In this document: positions 54,662 to 64,000 of the stretch, piece after piece
Layout: each line of letters starts with the position of its first letter
Numbering within the stretch: position 1 is the stretch's first letter
Assembly (NCBI GenBank): GCA_900318035.1
Contig: ONJC01000017.1
Location: 28,682 to 92,681 of the forward strand
Direction: 5' to 3'
DNA from: an uncultured Methanobrevibacter sp.
GTDB taxonomy: Archaea > Methanobacteriota > Methanobacteria > Methanobacteriales > Methanobacteriaceae
Length of the DNA stretch: 64,000 bases
The notes under the pieces: generated by a model
What the model saw: only the letters and a program-made list of their open reading frames with translations
Told to the model about the DNA's origin: nothing
The model's database searches: none
Program-made: the position numbers and the translations under genes

Positions 54662-55381
54662 TCAGATAGAAGCAATTAATATATACACATATTGCTCAAA
54701 CATGTTAAATAATAGCTGAGCATTATATACAATAGCCAAAAGTACCAATACAAATATTGAAACCTTACCAAAATTACTGTAAACTTTTTTTGAGGAAATT
54801 GGAGCGAAAATCTTAATCCCCGAAGGCGTGAAAGAATCCAGAACTATATGGGAAAACAAGCCTATAAACAAACTAAACACGATTTCCAGATAGTCAATAT
54901 TTCCAGCAGGTAAAATAAATAAACTGATGAAAAATAACGGTAAAAAAATCATCAAAACTTTTTTATTAAAAAATAGAAAGCTTAAAAGAGCTATTAATAC
55001 CGCCATTATGAAATAGTAATTGTTAATGTTAGTGAAATTGATGACCAGAAGAAATGCCCATATCAAAATCAGGGAAACGGAAGCGGTCAAAATTATTGCC
55101 CCAAAAATGGAATGGGTGAAGCTTCGATGCTCAGAAAAATAAAAACATACCCCTAAAAAAACAATAATCAAACCGATGAAATAAGGTAATTTTAGGATAT
55201 AAAGTGAAATAAACACTATCAATCCCAGAATAATCAACTTATAGACATTGTCCTTTTTAAACTTATGATCAAAGTCAGGAATATTTGCACCTATCAGAGT
55301 TAAAGCAATTAACAGAGGACTATGAAAAAACATCAATGAAAGAATTAATGCAAATATGGAATGTCCCTTATAAGAAGACAT
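54662..55381 (-). CDS. YdjM/DUF457-type metal-dependent membrane hydrolase
   Basis: A 239-residue protein with about six helices and His/Asp motifs of the LexA-binding membrane hydrolase family (PF04307): GHSIF (about 5-9), GANIPDFDHKF, HRSFTHSIFGA and GLFSHIVLDSFTPSG. These residues probably bind metal in the membrane. Biological role not established. It stands alone, running divergently from the adhesin relic downstream. Confidence 0.82.
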   Translation of the reverse strand: MSSYKGHSIFALILSLMFFHSPLLIALTLIGANIPDFDHKFKKDNVYKLIILGLIVFISLYILKLPYFIGLIIVFLGVCFYFSEHRSFTHSIFGAIILTASVSLILIWAFLLVINFTNINNYYFIMAVLIALLSFLFFNKKVLMIFLPLFFISLFILPAGNIDYLEIVFSLFIGLFSHIVLDSFTPSGIKIFAPISSKKVYSNFGKVSIFVLVLLAIVYNAQLLFNMFEQYVYILIASI

Positions 55382-55749
55382 AAAATCACCTTGCTCATTA
55401 ATATATTACTATTAATTAATAGGGTTTACCCAAGAGCATTTGATGAGTATTAATTGCCAATACCAATAGAAAAACAGTTTTTAAAATATTTTATACTTAT
55501 TTGCATAAGCGCAAAAATTAACTTCTGCCTCATGGGCAAAAAAATTGATCTCATAAAAGTAGCTAAAAATATTTTTCAAAGTAAAACAATAGAACAAACC
55601 TTTAAAAAATAAAAAAATTTTTTTAACAAGATATAATATAAAGTAAAGTTTTTTTGAAAATTTATTAATGTAAGTTATATTTTACTGAATATTTAATAAT
55701 AAGAGCCCGCATATTATTTTATAATATATCAAAAAGTTGAAGTGATTAA
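55382..55749. other. Promoter region of the broken adhesin, no gene
   Basis: AT-rich, with TATA-like TTTATTAATG and TTTTATAATATATC elements near 55725 ahead of the signal-peptide ATG at 55750. No supported coding sequence. Confidence 0.4.
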
Positions 55750-57116
55750 ATGAAAATCAAAAAGACAATAATGGTTACATTATTCCTGCTATGTCTTTTA
55801 ATGCTTGGCACTGCAAGTGCAACAATGGGCAATTCTACAATTGTAAGTTTGAAGGAAATACCTTAATTTCTAATCTAATTTGGAATAATAAGAATGCAAA
55901 TGACTTATTTGCTGATGGAGGCTCTATAATTAAAATAGCTAAGTGCATTGGAATTAGGGACTCCACCATTAAAAAAAGTGAAGATGCTTTAATTTTATAT
56001 AGGGACACAATTGATGTAACCATTTGTAATTACACTGTAGATAGCCTTTATTCTTTAATGAAATTATCCAATTTGGTTAACAATAACCATGACTACGACA
56101 TAATCAATGTTACATTTGTAAAAGGGGATTATGGCACTTTTTCAAATTCAAAAATCTTGTTTGATATAGATTATGGTGAATTGATATTTTCAGGCAATGG
56201 TGCCAGAGTCTTTGTTAATTCTCCTAAAGATAATGATGAAACACAGTTCCTGGTGACCACTTCACGTTCATCAGTCATAATCACCGGCTTAACTATTGAA
56301 GGATTTAACATTGCAATTGATAATAAAGGTGCTTTAAATATTGTTGATTCCAGTTTCATCAATAATCGAGTAGATTATATAAAGAAAAAGGATTACGGTG
56401 GTGCCATTGTTAATAATAAAGGTGCTCTATTAACTGGCTATAATACCACATTCAAGAACAACTATGCCAAATATGGTAGCGCTATTTACAATTTAGGAAC
56501 CGCAAAGGTACTTGCCTGCATGTTCGTTGATAATAAAGGATATGATAATAAAAACATCAATGCGGATATTTATAACCATAACGCCAGCGTATCAATTATC
56601 AGTATTGGAGATTCACCTAATGTGATTAATCATTTCCCAATGGCTGCTTGGAAGCAGAAGGCAATTACTGCAATTATAATGACTATTGTGGCTGTAGCAT
56701 CTGGAGGTGCAGGATTAGGAGTTTCTGCTGCAGTAGCATCAGGCGCACAACTTGTAGGTTTGGCAATAGGTATTGGCATGGGTGCTATGGGCGGAACATT
56801 AGACGCATTCATCTATTCGAATGATAATCAGGATTACGGGCAATTTTTAAATCGAGTTAAAGACGGCGTTTTAATCGGAATCCGTGCAGCCACATTAGGT
56901 ATGGCCATACACAATGTTATAACTTATGGCTCACATGTGCCAAATACAGATGAAGCACTTATCGAAAAAACAGATGTATCAGTGCATGAGTTTCTAAATT
57001 CAGCAGATTATAATGCTGCTCAAAAATTCCTATATGACGAAAGAGTCAGCTTCAACGATATTGATAACATAATCGCCGCTGATGATTCCTTCAGATTTTC
57101 AGAAGAAATACAGTAA
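55750..57116 (+). pseudogene. Adhesin-like protein, frame broken after the signal peptide
   Basis: From ATG 55750 a perfect signal peptide is encoded (MKIKKTIMVTLFLLCLLMLG then TASA), but this frame stops at 55864. From about 55830 another frame gives adhesin sequence (FYNCKFEGNTLISN...), a beta-helix region to about 56620 (DSSFINNRVDYI, GGAIVNNKGALLTGYNTTFKNN), and then a glycine-rich hydrophobic hairpin (IMTIVAVASGGAGLGVSAAV, LAIGIGMGAMGGTLD). It ends in a polar domain FSEEIQ-stop at 57116. A deletion at the signal/mature junction that left the frame out of register explains this. Unless frameshifting restores it, the gene makes no exported product. Confidence 0.8.
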
Positions 57117-57181
57117 AAATACATTTAATGGAAGAATGAACAGCCAAATTTATTCTTCCCTATTTTTTAATTTTTAAAAAC

Positions 57182-58585
57182 TTATATTTCCACAATCCTT
57201 AAATAATTGGTTTTTCTTGCCTCAGCTAATGGAAATCCTCCAGTTACTACAATCAGATCTCCTTCGTTTAAATTGAATTCCCATTTGGCTATTTCCCTTG
57301 CATTCTCAACCATTTCATCAGTATTTTCATACATATCAGTTATTACAGCTTTAACACCAAAGTTTAAAGCAACCTTTTCAGCAATATGATTTGAAGGACA
57401 GCAAGCCAATATTATGGAGTTCGGCCTGAAATTACTAATCATACGGGCTGTGAAACCCGTCAGAGTAGTTGTAACAATCAGCTTGATGTCAGAGAATTCA
57501 ACAGCCTCCACAACCAACTTAGCAATTGTATCGCTGACTGTCCTTATTCCCTTGTAGGAGACATGGTTTGTATAGTCGATGGTTGATTCCACGTATTCAC
57601 ATATCCTGCTCATTACTGCAACAGCAGATGTTGGATGCTTTCCAATACTTGTTTCTCCAGACAACATCAAACAATCTGTACCGTCCAATATTGCATTGGC
57701 AATGTCTGAGACCTCTGCCCTTGTAGGTCTAGGACTCTCATACATGGAAGCCAACATTTCAGTAGCGACAATGGCAAACTTGCCCTTTTCACGACATTTT
57801 CTAATAATCTTTTTTTGAAGCATTGGCAACTCTTCCAACGGAACCTCCACACCCAAGTCTCCGCGAGCAACCATTATCCCATCAGATACATCGATTATCT
57901 CATCTATATTTTTAATTCCCAGCTGGCTTTCAATTTTTGAAATTATAAGGACATCACCGCCGGCTTCCTTAACAATTTCACGAGCTTCAAGTACATCCTC
58001 TTTTTTTGTTACAAAAGATAATGCCAAATAATCACAGGCATGCTGCACTGCAAAAGTAATATCATCTTTATCCACATCACTCATGAAATCCAGCTTCAAA
58101 TGAACACCAGGAATGTTTATTGTTTTATTGTTCTCGATTTTACCATTATTTAGAGCCTCTAAATTAACATAACCGTCTTTCTTATCCGTAACCAACAATT
58201 CAAGCAGAGCATTATCTATCAGTACCTTATTCCCTTTTTTGATAAAATCGATAGCATTGCTGTGATTAACTCCAAACCTTTCTCTATTACCAATCAAACA
58301 ATCCTTAGACATTTTAATGATATCTCCTTTTTTAAGAGTAACCCCACCATCATCAAATTTTAAAGTCCTGAACTCGGGCCCTTTAGTATCATACATGATA
58401 GCTATAGGAACATTGTTTATCTTGCGCACCTCACGAATGACCTCTATTGTTTTTAATATATCCTCATGACTAGCGTGACTGAGATTGATACGTGCACAAT
58501 CCATACCCTTATTAACCATTTCACTCATAACCTCAACAGAATCGCTTGCCGGACCAATACTGCATATTATCTTTGTTTTTTTCAT
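57182..58585 (-). CDS. pyk: Pyruvate kinase
   Basis: Transfers phosphate from phosphoenolpyruvate to ADP giving pyruvate and ATP. 467 residues from ATG 58585, chosen because GGAGGGAGTAAT precedes it; the longer frame upstream adds residues unlike the family. Visible motifs: KIICSIGPASD, MIYDTKGPEFR, SFVTKKEDVLEAR, SKIESQLG (catalytic Lys), VARGDLGVEVPLEELPMLQK, FAIVATEMLASM and RPTRAEVSDIANAILDG. Full-length with the C-terminal domain (LIVTTTLTGFTARMISNFRP). No allosteric site change is evident. Confidence 0.95.
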   Translation of the reverse strand: MKKTKIICSIGPASDSVEVMSEMVNKGMDCARINLSHASHEDILKTIEVIREVRKINNVPIAIMYDTKGPEFRTLKFDDGGVTLKKGDIIKMSKDCLIGNRERFGVNHSNAIDFIKKGNKVLIDNALLELLVTDKKDGYVNLEALNNGKIENNKTINIPGVHLKLDFMSDVDKDDITFAVQHACDYLALSFVTKKEDVLEAREIVKEAGGDVLIISKIESQLGIKNIDEIIDVSDGIMVARGDLGVEVPLEELPMLQKKIIRKCREKGKFAIVATEMLASMYESPRPTRAEVSDIANAILDGTDCLMLSGETSIGKHPTSAVAVMSRICEYVESTIDYTNHVSYKGIRTVSDTIAKLVVEAVEFSDIKLIVTTTLTGFTARMISNFRPNSIILACCPSNHIAEKVALNFGVKAVITDMYENTDEMVENAREIAKWEFNLNEGDLIVVTGGFPLAEARKTNYLRIVEI

Positions 58586-58756
58586 ATTACTCCCTCCGAA
58601 AAGATTTTTCATGACACAAATTAGAAAAAAATAAATTAAATCGCTAGATTGCGACAATCCTATACATTTTAACTAAACTAATTGATATTTATTAAATGAT
58701 ATATAATATAATTTGTGAATATGTGCACATATCCTATGAAAAATAGCCTGAAATAG

Positions 58757-59497
58757 TTAAAATCCGAAATAGGCCAAAAAGCTCTTCATCTGAGATAATG
58801 ATTTTTCAGCACTGCCCTCAGCAACATTACCAAAAGGACATAGGACTTCGCAAGTAACGGCAGGAATTCCTTTTAAATTGCAAACATCCTCAACGGCACC
58901 CTTATAAGTTGATCCTGCAAAATCGAATGAAATTACCTCAGAACCGACCTCCCTTGAAATATAATTTGCAATCAGAAAGCTTTCGGGAGATGGGGACTTT
59001 GATGAGAATATAGATTCAAAACCAGGATTTGAGTTAAATGCAGTTGAGTGGAAATCCCCTACAAAATCAACACCCAAATCCAATGCTGCCTGCAGAATTA
59101 GATTGCTTAAAGAGTTTTTAATGTGTGTTGACCTGTTCAAATCCATGGAGTTGAATGTTCTTTCAATATTCATTGTGGATTTTGGAGCTGCAAAGGGAAT
59201 GAAATAAAGAGTATTTGACAGGTCACGTTCAATCAATTCATTCATAAGCCTCAAGTTTGCAATTTGCGGAGGCAGTTCATTTCCATGGATGCCTGAAATA
59301 ATAAGCAATTTGGTTCCGCCATCACCCATTTTAAAAATAGGTGTTCCAAAAACAGATTTCTCCAAAATGAATCGATTCAAATCAGTCAGTTCAATCTGTG
59401 AAAACAATTTATAATTTCGGGAAACATATCCCCCTGAAAAATCACATATATAACTCATTTCCAAATTATCAAATTGATTTACATTCACAAATTCCAT
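58757..59497 (-). CDS. AstE/AspA-type zinc deacylase or carboxypeptidase-like protein
   Basis: A 246-residue zinc hydrolase of the succinylglutamate desuccinylase/aspartoacylase (M14-like) family. Zinc ligands and catalytic residues visible: ISGIHGNELPP (H and E), SMDLNRSTH, GDFHSTAF and VTCEVLCPFG (catalytic Glu). The start ATG 59497 lies about 25 bases after a TATA-like TTTAAATATAG, so leaderless; a longer frame would overlap the divergent helicase. The substrate cannot be named. Confidence 0.8.
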   Translation of the reverse strand: MEFVNVNQFDNLEMSYICDFSGGYVSRNYKLFSQIELTDLNRFILEKSVFGTPIFKMGDGGTKLLIISGIHGNELPPQIANLRLMNELIERDLSNTLYFIPFAAPKSTMNIERTFNSMDLNRSTHIKNSLSNLILQAALDLGVDFVGDFHSTAFNSNPGFESIFSSKSPSPESFLIANYISREVGSEVISFDFAGSTYKGAVEDVCNLKGIPAVTCEVLCPFGNVAEGSAEKSLSQMKSFLAYFGF

Positions 59498-59540
59498 ATG
59501 TTTAATTACATTAACACTATATTTAAAATTAGGGATTAAA

Positions 59541-61463
59541 TTGAAAAAATATATAAAAAATTTAATAAAATTAGTCAATTATGAAAGAGATGCCGAAATT
59601 GAGCTGATGCGTTTTGAAATTGCCCACATGTCCGGTCAAAAAAGGGAGGAATTGGGCCGTGCCATCAATAAAGTTAAAGGAAAATATGTCGGTGAAGAGT
59701 TAGGTCTTAAAATAGTTCAATTCGGCAGATCAGAAATTATCGATACGGAAATATCTGTTGGAGACATGGTGCTTGTCAGCACTGCCAATCCCCTAAGCAG
59801 TGATTTTACAGGAACCGTCACAGAAAAGGGTGCAAGATTTATCAAGGTTGCTTTTGACAAAAGAATCCCGAGATGGGTTGTGAAAAAGAAAGTGAGACTT
59901 GATTTATATGCAAATGACATTACATTTAGACGAATGGAAGACAATCTAAAGCATTTGAGCTTAAAAGGGAAAAATGCCCTTGAATACATGCTAAGTGACA
60001 GGAACCCTAAGAAAAATAAGCCTGTTCCATATATCGATTATATTGACCAGAATCTGAACGAATCACAGAAAAAAGCTATTGAAAATGCATTATCCTGTGA
60101 AAACTTTTATTTGATTCATGGGCCTTTTGGAACCGGAAAAACCAGAACTTTGGTTGAGCTGATATCCCAGGAGACACGCCAGAACCATAAGGTGTTGGCA
60201 ACGGCTGAAAGTAATGCTGCAGTTGACAACATCTTAGAAAGACTGATGGAAAATAAAAAACTAAACCTTACAAGGCTTGGTCATCCGCAAAGGGTTTCAA
60301 AACACAACATATCACAAACTTTGGCATATAAAGTTGAAAACCACAAGTTAAATAAAAAAATTTCAAAAATCCACAAAAAGATTGACAATTTGATTGAAAA
60401 ACGAAAGGTTTACACCAAGCCAACACCACAGTACCGAAGGGGATATGGGGACTATGACATCCTTTTTAATGCTTCAAAAGGTAAAGGAGGACGTGGAATT
60501 TCAGCTGAAAAAATGAAATCCATGGCAAAATGGATTGAATACAATCAGGAAATTGATGAGCTTCACGATGAGATTAAAAGAGTCGAAAACAAAATGATTC
60601 GAGACATTATTGAAACCAGTGATGTCATTCTCTCAACAAACTCCTCAGCCGCCCTTGAGTCAATTGCAAGAACAAAATTTGATGTTGCAATCATTGATGA
60701 GGCATCACAGGCAACAATTCCAAGTGTTTTAATCCCAATAGCCAAAGCTCACAGATTTATCCTTGCAGGAGACCACAAACAACTCCCTCCAACAATAATT
60801 AGCGACAAAGCACAAGGATTAGAGAAAACATTATTTGAAGAGCTGATTAGAATATATCCATTCAAATCACAGCTATTGAATATCCAATATCGTATGAATT
60901 CCCTTTTAATGAAATTCCCAAATTCTGAATTTTACAACAACAATCTAAAAAGCGACTCCTCGGTTGACGACATCGACATTAATGATATCATTAATAGTAA
61001 TGATAAGGAGGATGCAATGCTTTTTATTGATACTTCAAATATCGATGATATTGGTGAAAAACATCTCAAGGATTCCAAATCCATAATTAACCAACTGGAA
61101 GCAGATATTGCAGTTAAATTTGCTAATGACTATCTGAAATTGGGTCTTGAGGAAACAGACATTGGAATAATCAGCCCCTATGCCGACCAGGTGAAAATTA
61201 TCCATGACAGAACACCCGTTGAAGTCAAAACCGTTGACGGTTTTCAGGGAAGAGAAAAGGAGATTATTATTATTTCAACAGTCAGAAGCAATGAAGATGG
61301 AAATATTGGTTTTTTAAGAGATTTAAGAAGATTAAATGTTGCAATAACACGTGCCAAACGTAAACTAATCATCATAGGAAACATTAACACCCTAAAAATC
61401 AATCCCACATATGCCAGACTGATTGAGTTTGCAAAAGACAATGATGTTTTAATTTCCCTATAA
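59541..61463 (+). CDS. Superfamily I helicase, UPF1/IGHMBP2-like
   Basis: A 640-residue SF1B helicase. Walker A is IHGPFGTGKTRTL (about 190-202), Walker B FDVAIIDEASQATIPS (DEAS about 386), motif III LAGDHKQLPP, motif V VKTVDGFQGREKEIIIISTVRS and motif VI RRLNVAITRAKRKLII. The N-terminal 100 residues form a beta-rich domain typical of this class. The start is TTG (LKKYIKNLIKL) behind TAGGGAT; an ATG is found only after a dozen codons or more. Works on RNA or DNA, 5' to 3' in this family. Divergent from the AstE-like gene with a shared 40-base promoter gap. Confidence 0.9.
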   Translation: MKKYIKNLIKLVNYERDAEIELMRFEIAHMSGQKREELGRAINKVKGKYVGEELGLKIVQFGRSEIIDTEISVGDMVLVSTANPLSSDFTGTVTEKGARFIKVAFDKRIPRWVVKKKVRLDLYANDITFRRMEDNLKHLSLKGKNALEYMLSDRNPKKNKPVPYIDYIDQNLNESQKKAIENALSCENFYLIHGPFGTGKTRTLVELISQETRQNHKVLATAESNAAVDNILERLMENKKLNLTRLGHPQRVSKHNISQTLAYKVENHKLNKKISKIHKKIDNLIEKRKVYTKPTPQYRRGYGDYDILFNASKGKGGRGISAEKMKSMAKWIEYNQEIDELHDEIKRVENKMIRDIIETSDVILSTNSSAALESIARTKFDVAIIDEASQATIPSVLIPIAKAHRFILAGDHKQLPPTIISDKAQGLEKTLFEELIRIYPFKSQLLNIQYRMNSLLMKFPNSEFYNNNLKSDSSVDDIDINDIINSNDKEDAMLFIDTSNIDDIGEKHLKDSKSIINQLEADIAVKFANDYLKLGLEETDIGIISPYADQVKIIHDRTPVEVKTVDGFQGREKEIIIISTVRSNEDGNIGFLRDLRRLNVAITRAKRKLIIIGNINTLKINPTYARLIEFAKDNDVLISL

Positions 61464-61465
61464 TT

Positions 61466-61481
61466 TTTAGGCATGCCTAAA
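61466..61481. promoter_or_regulatory. Perfect 16-bp palindrome overlapping a promoter
   Basis: TTTAGGCATGCCTAAA, two bases after the helicase stop and immediately before the TATA-like TTTATATACTATAAAA (61483-61498). TTAGG...CCTAA half-sites resemble those of DtxR-type metal regulators, by eye only. It overlaps the BRE position of the promoter, so it should repress. Confidence 0.5.
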
Positions 61482-61520
61482 CTTTATATACTATAAAATA
61501 CAACATAATAATTGAAGTAT

Positions 61521-61622
61521 GAAATAATACTTTTTAAACTCTTAATTGGGATTTCATTTTAAAACCCATAACTTTCAACCTCAATTATACTCCCTAATTA
61601 AGAGTTTTCTTCTGCCTTATTT
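61521..61622 (+). ncRNA. Candidate small structured RNA downstream of the palindrome promoter
   Basis: A TATA-like element at 61483-61498 precedes an inverted repeat: AAACTCTTAATT-GGGA (61536-61551) and TCCCTAATTAAGAGTTT (61591-61607), one bulged base, loop of about 40. A smaller hairpin AAGTAT/AATACTT (61514-61533) comes just before. TTTTTTAATT follows at 61620. No open frame fits. Same order of parts as the element at 28753. Confidence 0.5.
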
Positions 61623-61762
61623 TTTAATTGCTACAAGAACCATATGATTTAAAAAAAGATTGATTTTTAATGCCTTACACTGCATCAAATTGTTTAAATC
61701 AAGAATTACAAATTTACTAAATAATATAAAGGGAGTTAAATATTCTGCAGTTAACTCCCCAT

Positions 61763-62092
61763 TTAATCTAAAATTACTTGAACAATGTGTTTGAATGCTT
61801 CCTTTGATTCTGAAACCAATGGGTAAATGGCATAAACATGAGTCATTTCTTCACCAACATTAAGTTCAGCATCAACACCATTATCCTTTAGTTTGTTATA
61901 GAATTTTACGACATCCGGATAGAATATTTCATGAGTCCCTACGAAGAGTGTTGTTTTTGGAAGATTTTCTACTTCTCCAAAGAGCGGACTTACTTTATAG
62001 TCTTTTGGATCAAGTTCAGCCGCCCAGGTATTCACGGTGCTTTTTGTCCAGTGCAGTTTCAACAATCTTTGACATCCTTGACATTTTTTCAC
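61763..62092 (-). pseudogene. Alpha/beta hydrolase (esterase) C-terminal relic
   Basis: From about residue 29 the frame reads LDPKDYKVSPLFGEVENLPKTTLFVGTHEIFYPD, then EEMTHVYAIYPLVSESKEAFKHI, the end of a hormone-sensitive-lipase-like esterase with catalytic Asp and His regions. Before it the sequence makes sense only in another frame (MSKIVETALDKKHREYLGG), and the nucleophile domain is absent. So this is a shortened, frameshifted fragment, beside the DUF3089 gene. Confidence 0.7.
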
Positions 62093-62116
62093 ACCACGAA
62101 TAAATTTTAAATAAAT

Positions 62117-63085
62117 TTAGTCTTTTTTCTTTTCAAACCAGGCTTCAGACCTTGTACGAGCATTTTCACGTATGTTCAAGTAGAAAAATGAATAATCACA
62201 TCCATGATAACTTGCAGGCCCAAAAACATGTTCTATAGCTTCAAGTCCCATAAGTTTTGATATCGCATATTGTTCAAATTCAGGATTCATCACCATGACT
62301 GAACCTCTTTCAAGGTCAATCACGGCATCTGCTTTTATCGGTAATTCGTCCATTCCATCATCTGCCAGATGCGGTACGAAAGTTCCAAGATTCAACTCTG
62401 CATCTGCAGGCGTTTCATCAACACACCAATTAAGCGGATTTATTGAAATTGCACCTGGAGAAATGACAAGTGAATCCTTGCCTTTGTTTGCAGGTCCTTC
62501 AGTATTCCATGAAACAACAACTCCCAAATCATCGGCAGATTGTGCTGCTTTGATATGAGGATTTTCCTCCAAATATTTCTCAGTCAAAGAGTCACCAATA
62601 CAATATGCAGCAATCATGTTTTCATAGTATTCCAGATGCTCTTTCATATATTCGGACAAAACCATGTAGCATAGCCTTGATCCCTGTGAATGCCCTGCAA
62701 AGAAGTAGGGTCGTCCATCATTCAAGTTTTCAAAATAATAATCCAAAGCAGCATAGACATCTGTTCTTGGTTCAGCCCATTCTGCATTACCTACCTCCTC
62801 AAAACTCATCATGGGAAGTTTCAATCCATTCACTTGCCTCCAGTATGGAGCAAAAATATTTGCAATTCCCTCAAATGCAGTGGCTTCATGAGCGAAATTA
62901 CGTTTTGCCCCTTCCACCATTGATGAATTGTCAATGTCACAGATGATACCTGCTTCGGGGTCATTACAGCTTGAAGGATAAAGAAATATGAGATCTACTG
63001 ATTTGTCTGGGTTTTCCGGTAGTGCAAGCCAATGTTTATTTTCAGAATAATCAGGTGCAGTTCCAGCAAATGGTTTTTCAAACAT
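62117..63085 (-). CDS. DUF3089-type alpha/beta hydrolase
   Basis: A 322-residue protein with a GHSQGSRL nucleophile elbow (Ser near residue 134; FAGHSQGSRLCYMVL). The N-terminal LIFLYPSSCNDPEAG and FAPYWRQVNGLKLP and the late NPLNWCVDETPAD match DUF3089 hydrolases. No signal peptide. Likely an esterase or lipase-like enzyme; substrate unknown. Start ATG 63085 with AGGAGGAAAAT before it. An esterase relic lies 24 bases downstream. Confidence 0.8.
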   Translation of the reverse strand: MFEKPFAGTAPDYSENKHWLALPENPDKSVDLIFLYPSSCNDPEAGIICDIDNSSMVEGAKRNFAHEATAFEGIANIFAPYWRQVNGLKLPMMSFEEVGNAEWAEPRTDVYAALDYYFENLNDGRPYFFAGHSQGSRLCYMVLSEYMKEHLEYYENMIAAYCIGDSLTEKYLEENPHIKAAQSADDLGVVVSWNTEGPANKGKDSLVISPGAISINPLNWCVDETPADAELNLGTFVPHLADDGMDELPIKADAVIDLERGSVMVMNPEFEQYAISKLMGLEAIEHVFGPASYHGCDYSFFYLNIRENARTRSEAWFEKKKD

Positions 63086-64000
63086 TATTTTCCTCCTAAT
63101 CTATATATTATATTGTATGAAGTGATACAGTTTAATTAAAGTATCTATAAATTTGCAAAAAATTAGATGATGCAAAAATTATTCACCGCAATATTTTTAC
63201 GAATTCTTCTTTTTCAGTTGAGATTTTTCCTTCTAAAATACTAATCATACAGCTAGTTTTTTCTTTAAGCCCAACAATGTTTTTTTCAAGCATATCTAAT
63301 TCAAGCACATCTTCCAAATCGTCCTGAAGATTTACAATCAATTCATTTAGCCGTTTGTATTCTTAATGAGTCCTTAAAAAGATTTCTTCCAAAATATTAG
63401 AGGCCTTAAATAAAATTAAATCAACAGAAGCTATATTAGTATATTAAGTTCATTAATTAATAGTTTTTACTATTTTTTCTCTAAAAGTGTTTACCTTGTC
63501 ATGTTTTTATCATCAAATGCTCTTGGCTAGTTAAATTTTTATTGTTTAGAACATAGTTAGTGTTTAGGAGCAGAACATAGTAATGCATATTGGAATAATC
63601 TTCTTTCAAGACATAATGATTTATATCGTTTATTTAAAGCACATAGTTATCACTGAAACCAATACTCATAATTTTAATCCAATTTTAAAGTTTTGAAAGT
63701 GGAGCATCCTTTTTTGTGTGATGGTGAGTCCACAAGTCAACAACAGGTTTTTTAGATTTAATTCCAGTTTTCTCATTTTTTAAAAAAATTAGCAGATATT
63801 CTATTTTAAATCAAAAATAGATTCCAATCAATCTTTTAGAATTCAAAAAAAATGGAAATAACATTAGAATAACTAACAAAATGACAAAGTATAGCAATGT
63901 GATTTCATGCACCGAAACTTAAGATTTTTTTAATTTTTTATTTATTTTAATAACATTGTTATGTTCAGATTTTTTTAATTGATTTTTTGAGCGTGATTTT
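63086..64000. other. Gene-poor end of window
   Basis: No complete gene. A minus-strand frame open from 63362 to the stop at 63183-63185 reads KRLNELIVNLQDDLEDV, LKEKTSCMISILEG and KEEFVKILR, with an in-frame stop just upstream and no early start codon, so it is a relic of a coiled-coil protein. Between 63500 and 63660 the phrase ACATAGT recurs three times. The rest shows nothing I can support. Confidence 0.4.

Noticed and set aside
61763..62092. Intact esterase
   Set aside because: The nucleophile domain is missing and the first 28 codons are out of frame with the family sequence.
63500..63660. Three ACATAGT phrases as a possible short CRISPR or iteron
   Set aside because: Spacing is irregular and the repeated core is only 7 bases.
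63690..63720. Sequence resembling the IS terminal repeat (TTTTGAAAGTG)
   Set aside because: Only about 11 bases match and no second end or transposase relic is nearby; chance in AT-rich DNA is likely.

Overview
The window is about 64 kb of AT-rich archaeal chromosome that reads as Methanobrevibacter or a close relative (Methanobacteriales). The evidence is a complete energy-converting hydrogenase B operon (ehbA to ehbQ), a coenzyme M biosynthesis gene (comC), Nop5 and fibrillarin, a family B DNA polymerase cut just after motif C, several secreted adhesin-like proteins, and a large non-ribosomal peptide synthetase (NRPS). No tRNA, rRNA or CRISPR array was seen.

Layout. 1-1.7 kb: end of purM, then comC. 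1.85-4.1 kb: adhesin-like protein. 4.1-9.2 kb, minus strand: coiled-coil gene, pyrD, pyrK, an AI-2E-type membrane protein and polB1, nearly without gaps. 9.3-11.1 kb: nop5 and flpA. 11.2-20.7 kb, minus strand: a C-A-T-C-A-T-R NRPS followed by a MATE exporter fused to an ATPase-fold domain. 21.6-26.4 kb: giant adhesin with an embedded papain-type peptidase, followed by adhesin relics. 26.8-36.3 kb, mostly minus strand: frameshifted 5TMR_LYT membrane gene, an RNA-like hairpin, coaBC (frameshifted), a PsbP-like exported protein, a one-helix membrane protein, pheA (apparent ATT start), two CBS-domain proteins, and queE-queD with a DUF366-type gene. 36.3-37.7 kb: an insertion sequence with perfect 22-bp inverted repeats. 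37.8-38.9 kb: nucleotidyltransferase-like gene.

39.0-41.25 kb is the most unusual part: three tandem modules of about 0.7-0.8 kb. Each carries, on the minus strand, a strongly preceded small gene and a 30-residue hydrophobic peptide gene with its own ribosome site. Each also carries an opposing plus-strand promoter and conserved hairpins. It resembles a small-peptide/antisense-RNA system and matches nothing I recognise. 41.3-44.4 kb: adhesin relic, sodium-dependent symporter and a Cas4-like protein lacking a catalytic acid. 44.5-54.4 kb, minus strand: ehb operon. 54.7-63.1 kb: YdjM-like membrane protein, broken adhesin with a toxin-like C-terminus, pyruvate kinase, AstE/AspA-type hydrolase, UPF1-like helicase, a second promoter-hairpin element behind a perfect 16-bp palindrome, an esterase relic and a DUF3089 hydrolase. 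The end is gene-poor.

The core genes cover one methanogen's purine, pyrimidine, CoA, coenzyme M, phenylalanine and archaeosine synthesis, plus Ehb-driven ferredoxin reduction for autotrophic carbon fixation. The accessory genes (adhesins, NRPS/exporter, small-peptide modules) point to surface interaction and peptide production in a host-associated community. Three genes (5TMR, coaBC, transposase) are each interrupted by a single-base length change in a homopolymer. Either sequencing error or true mutation could explain that.
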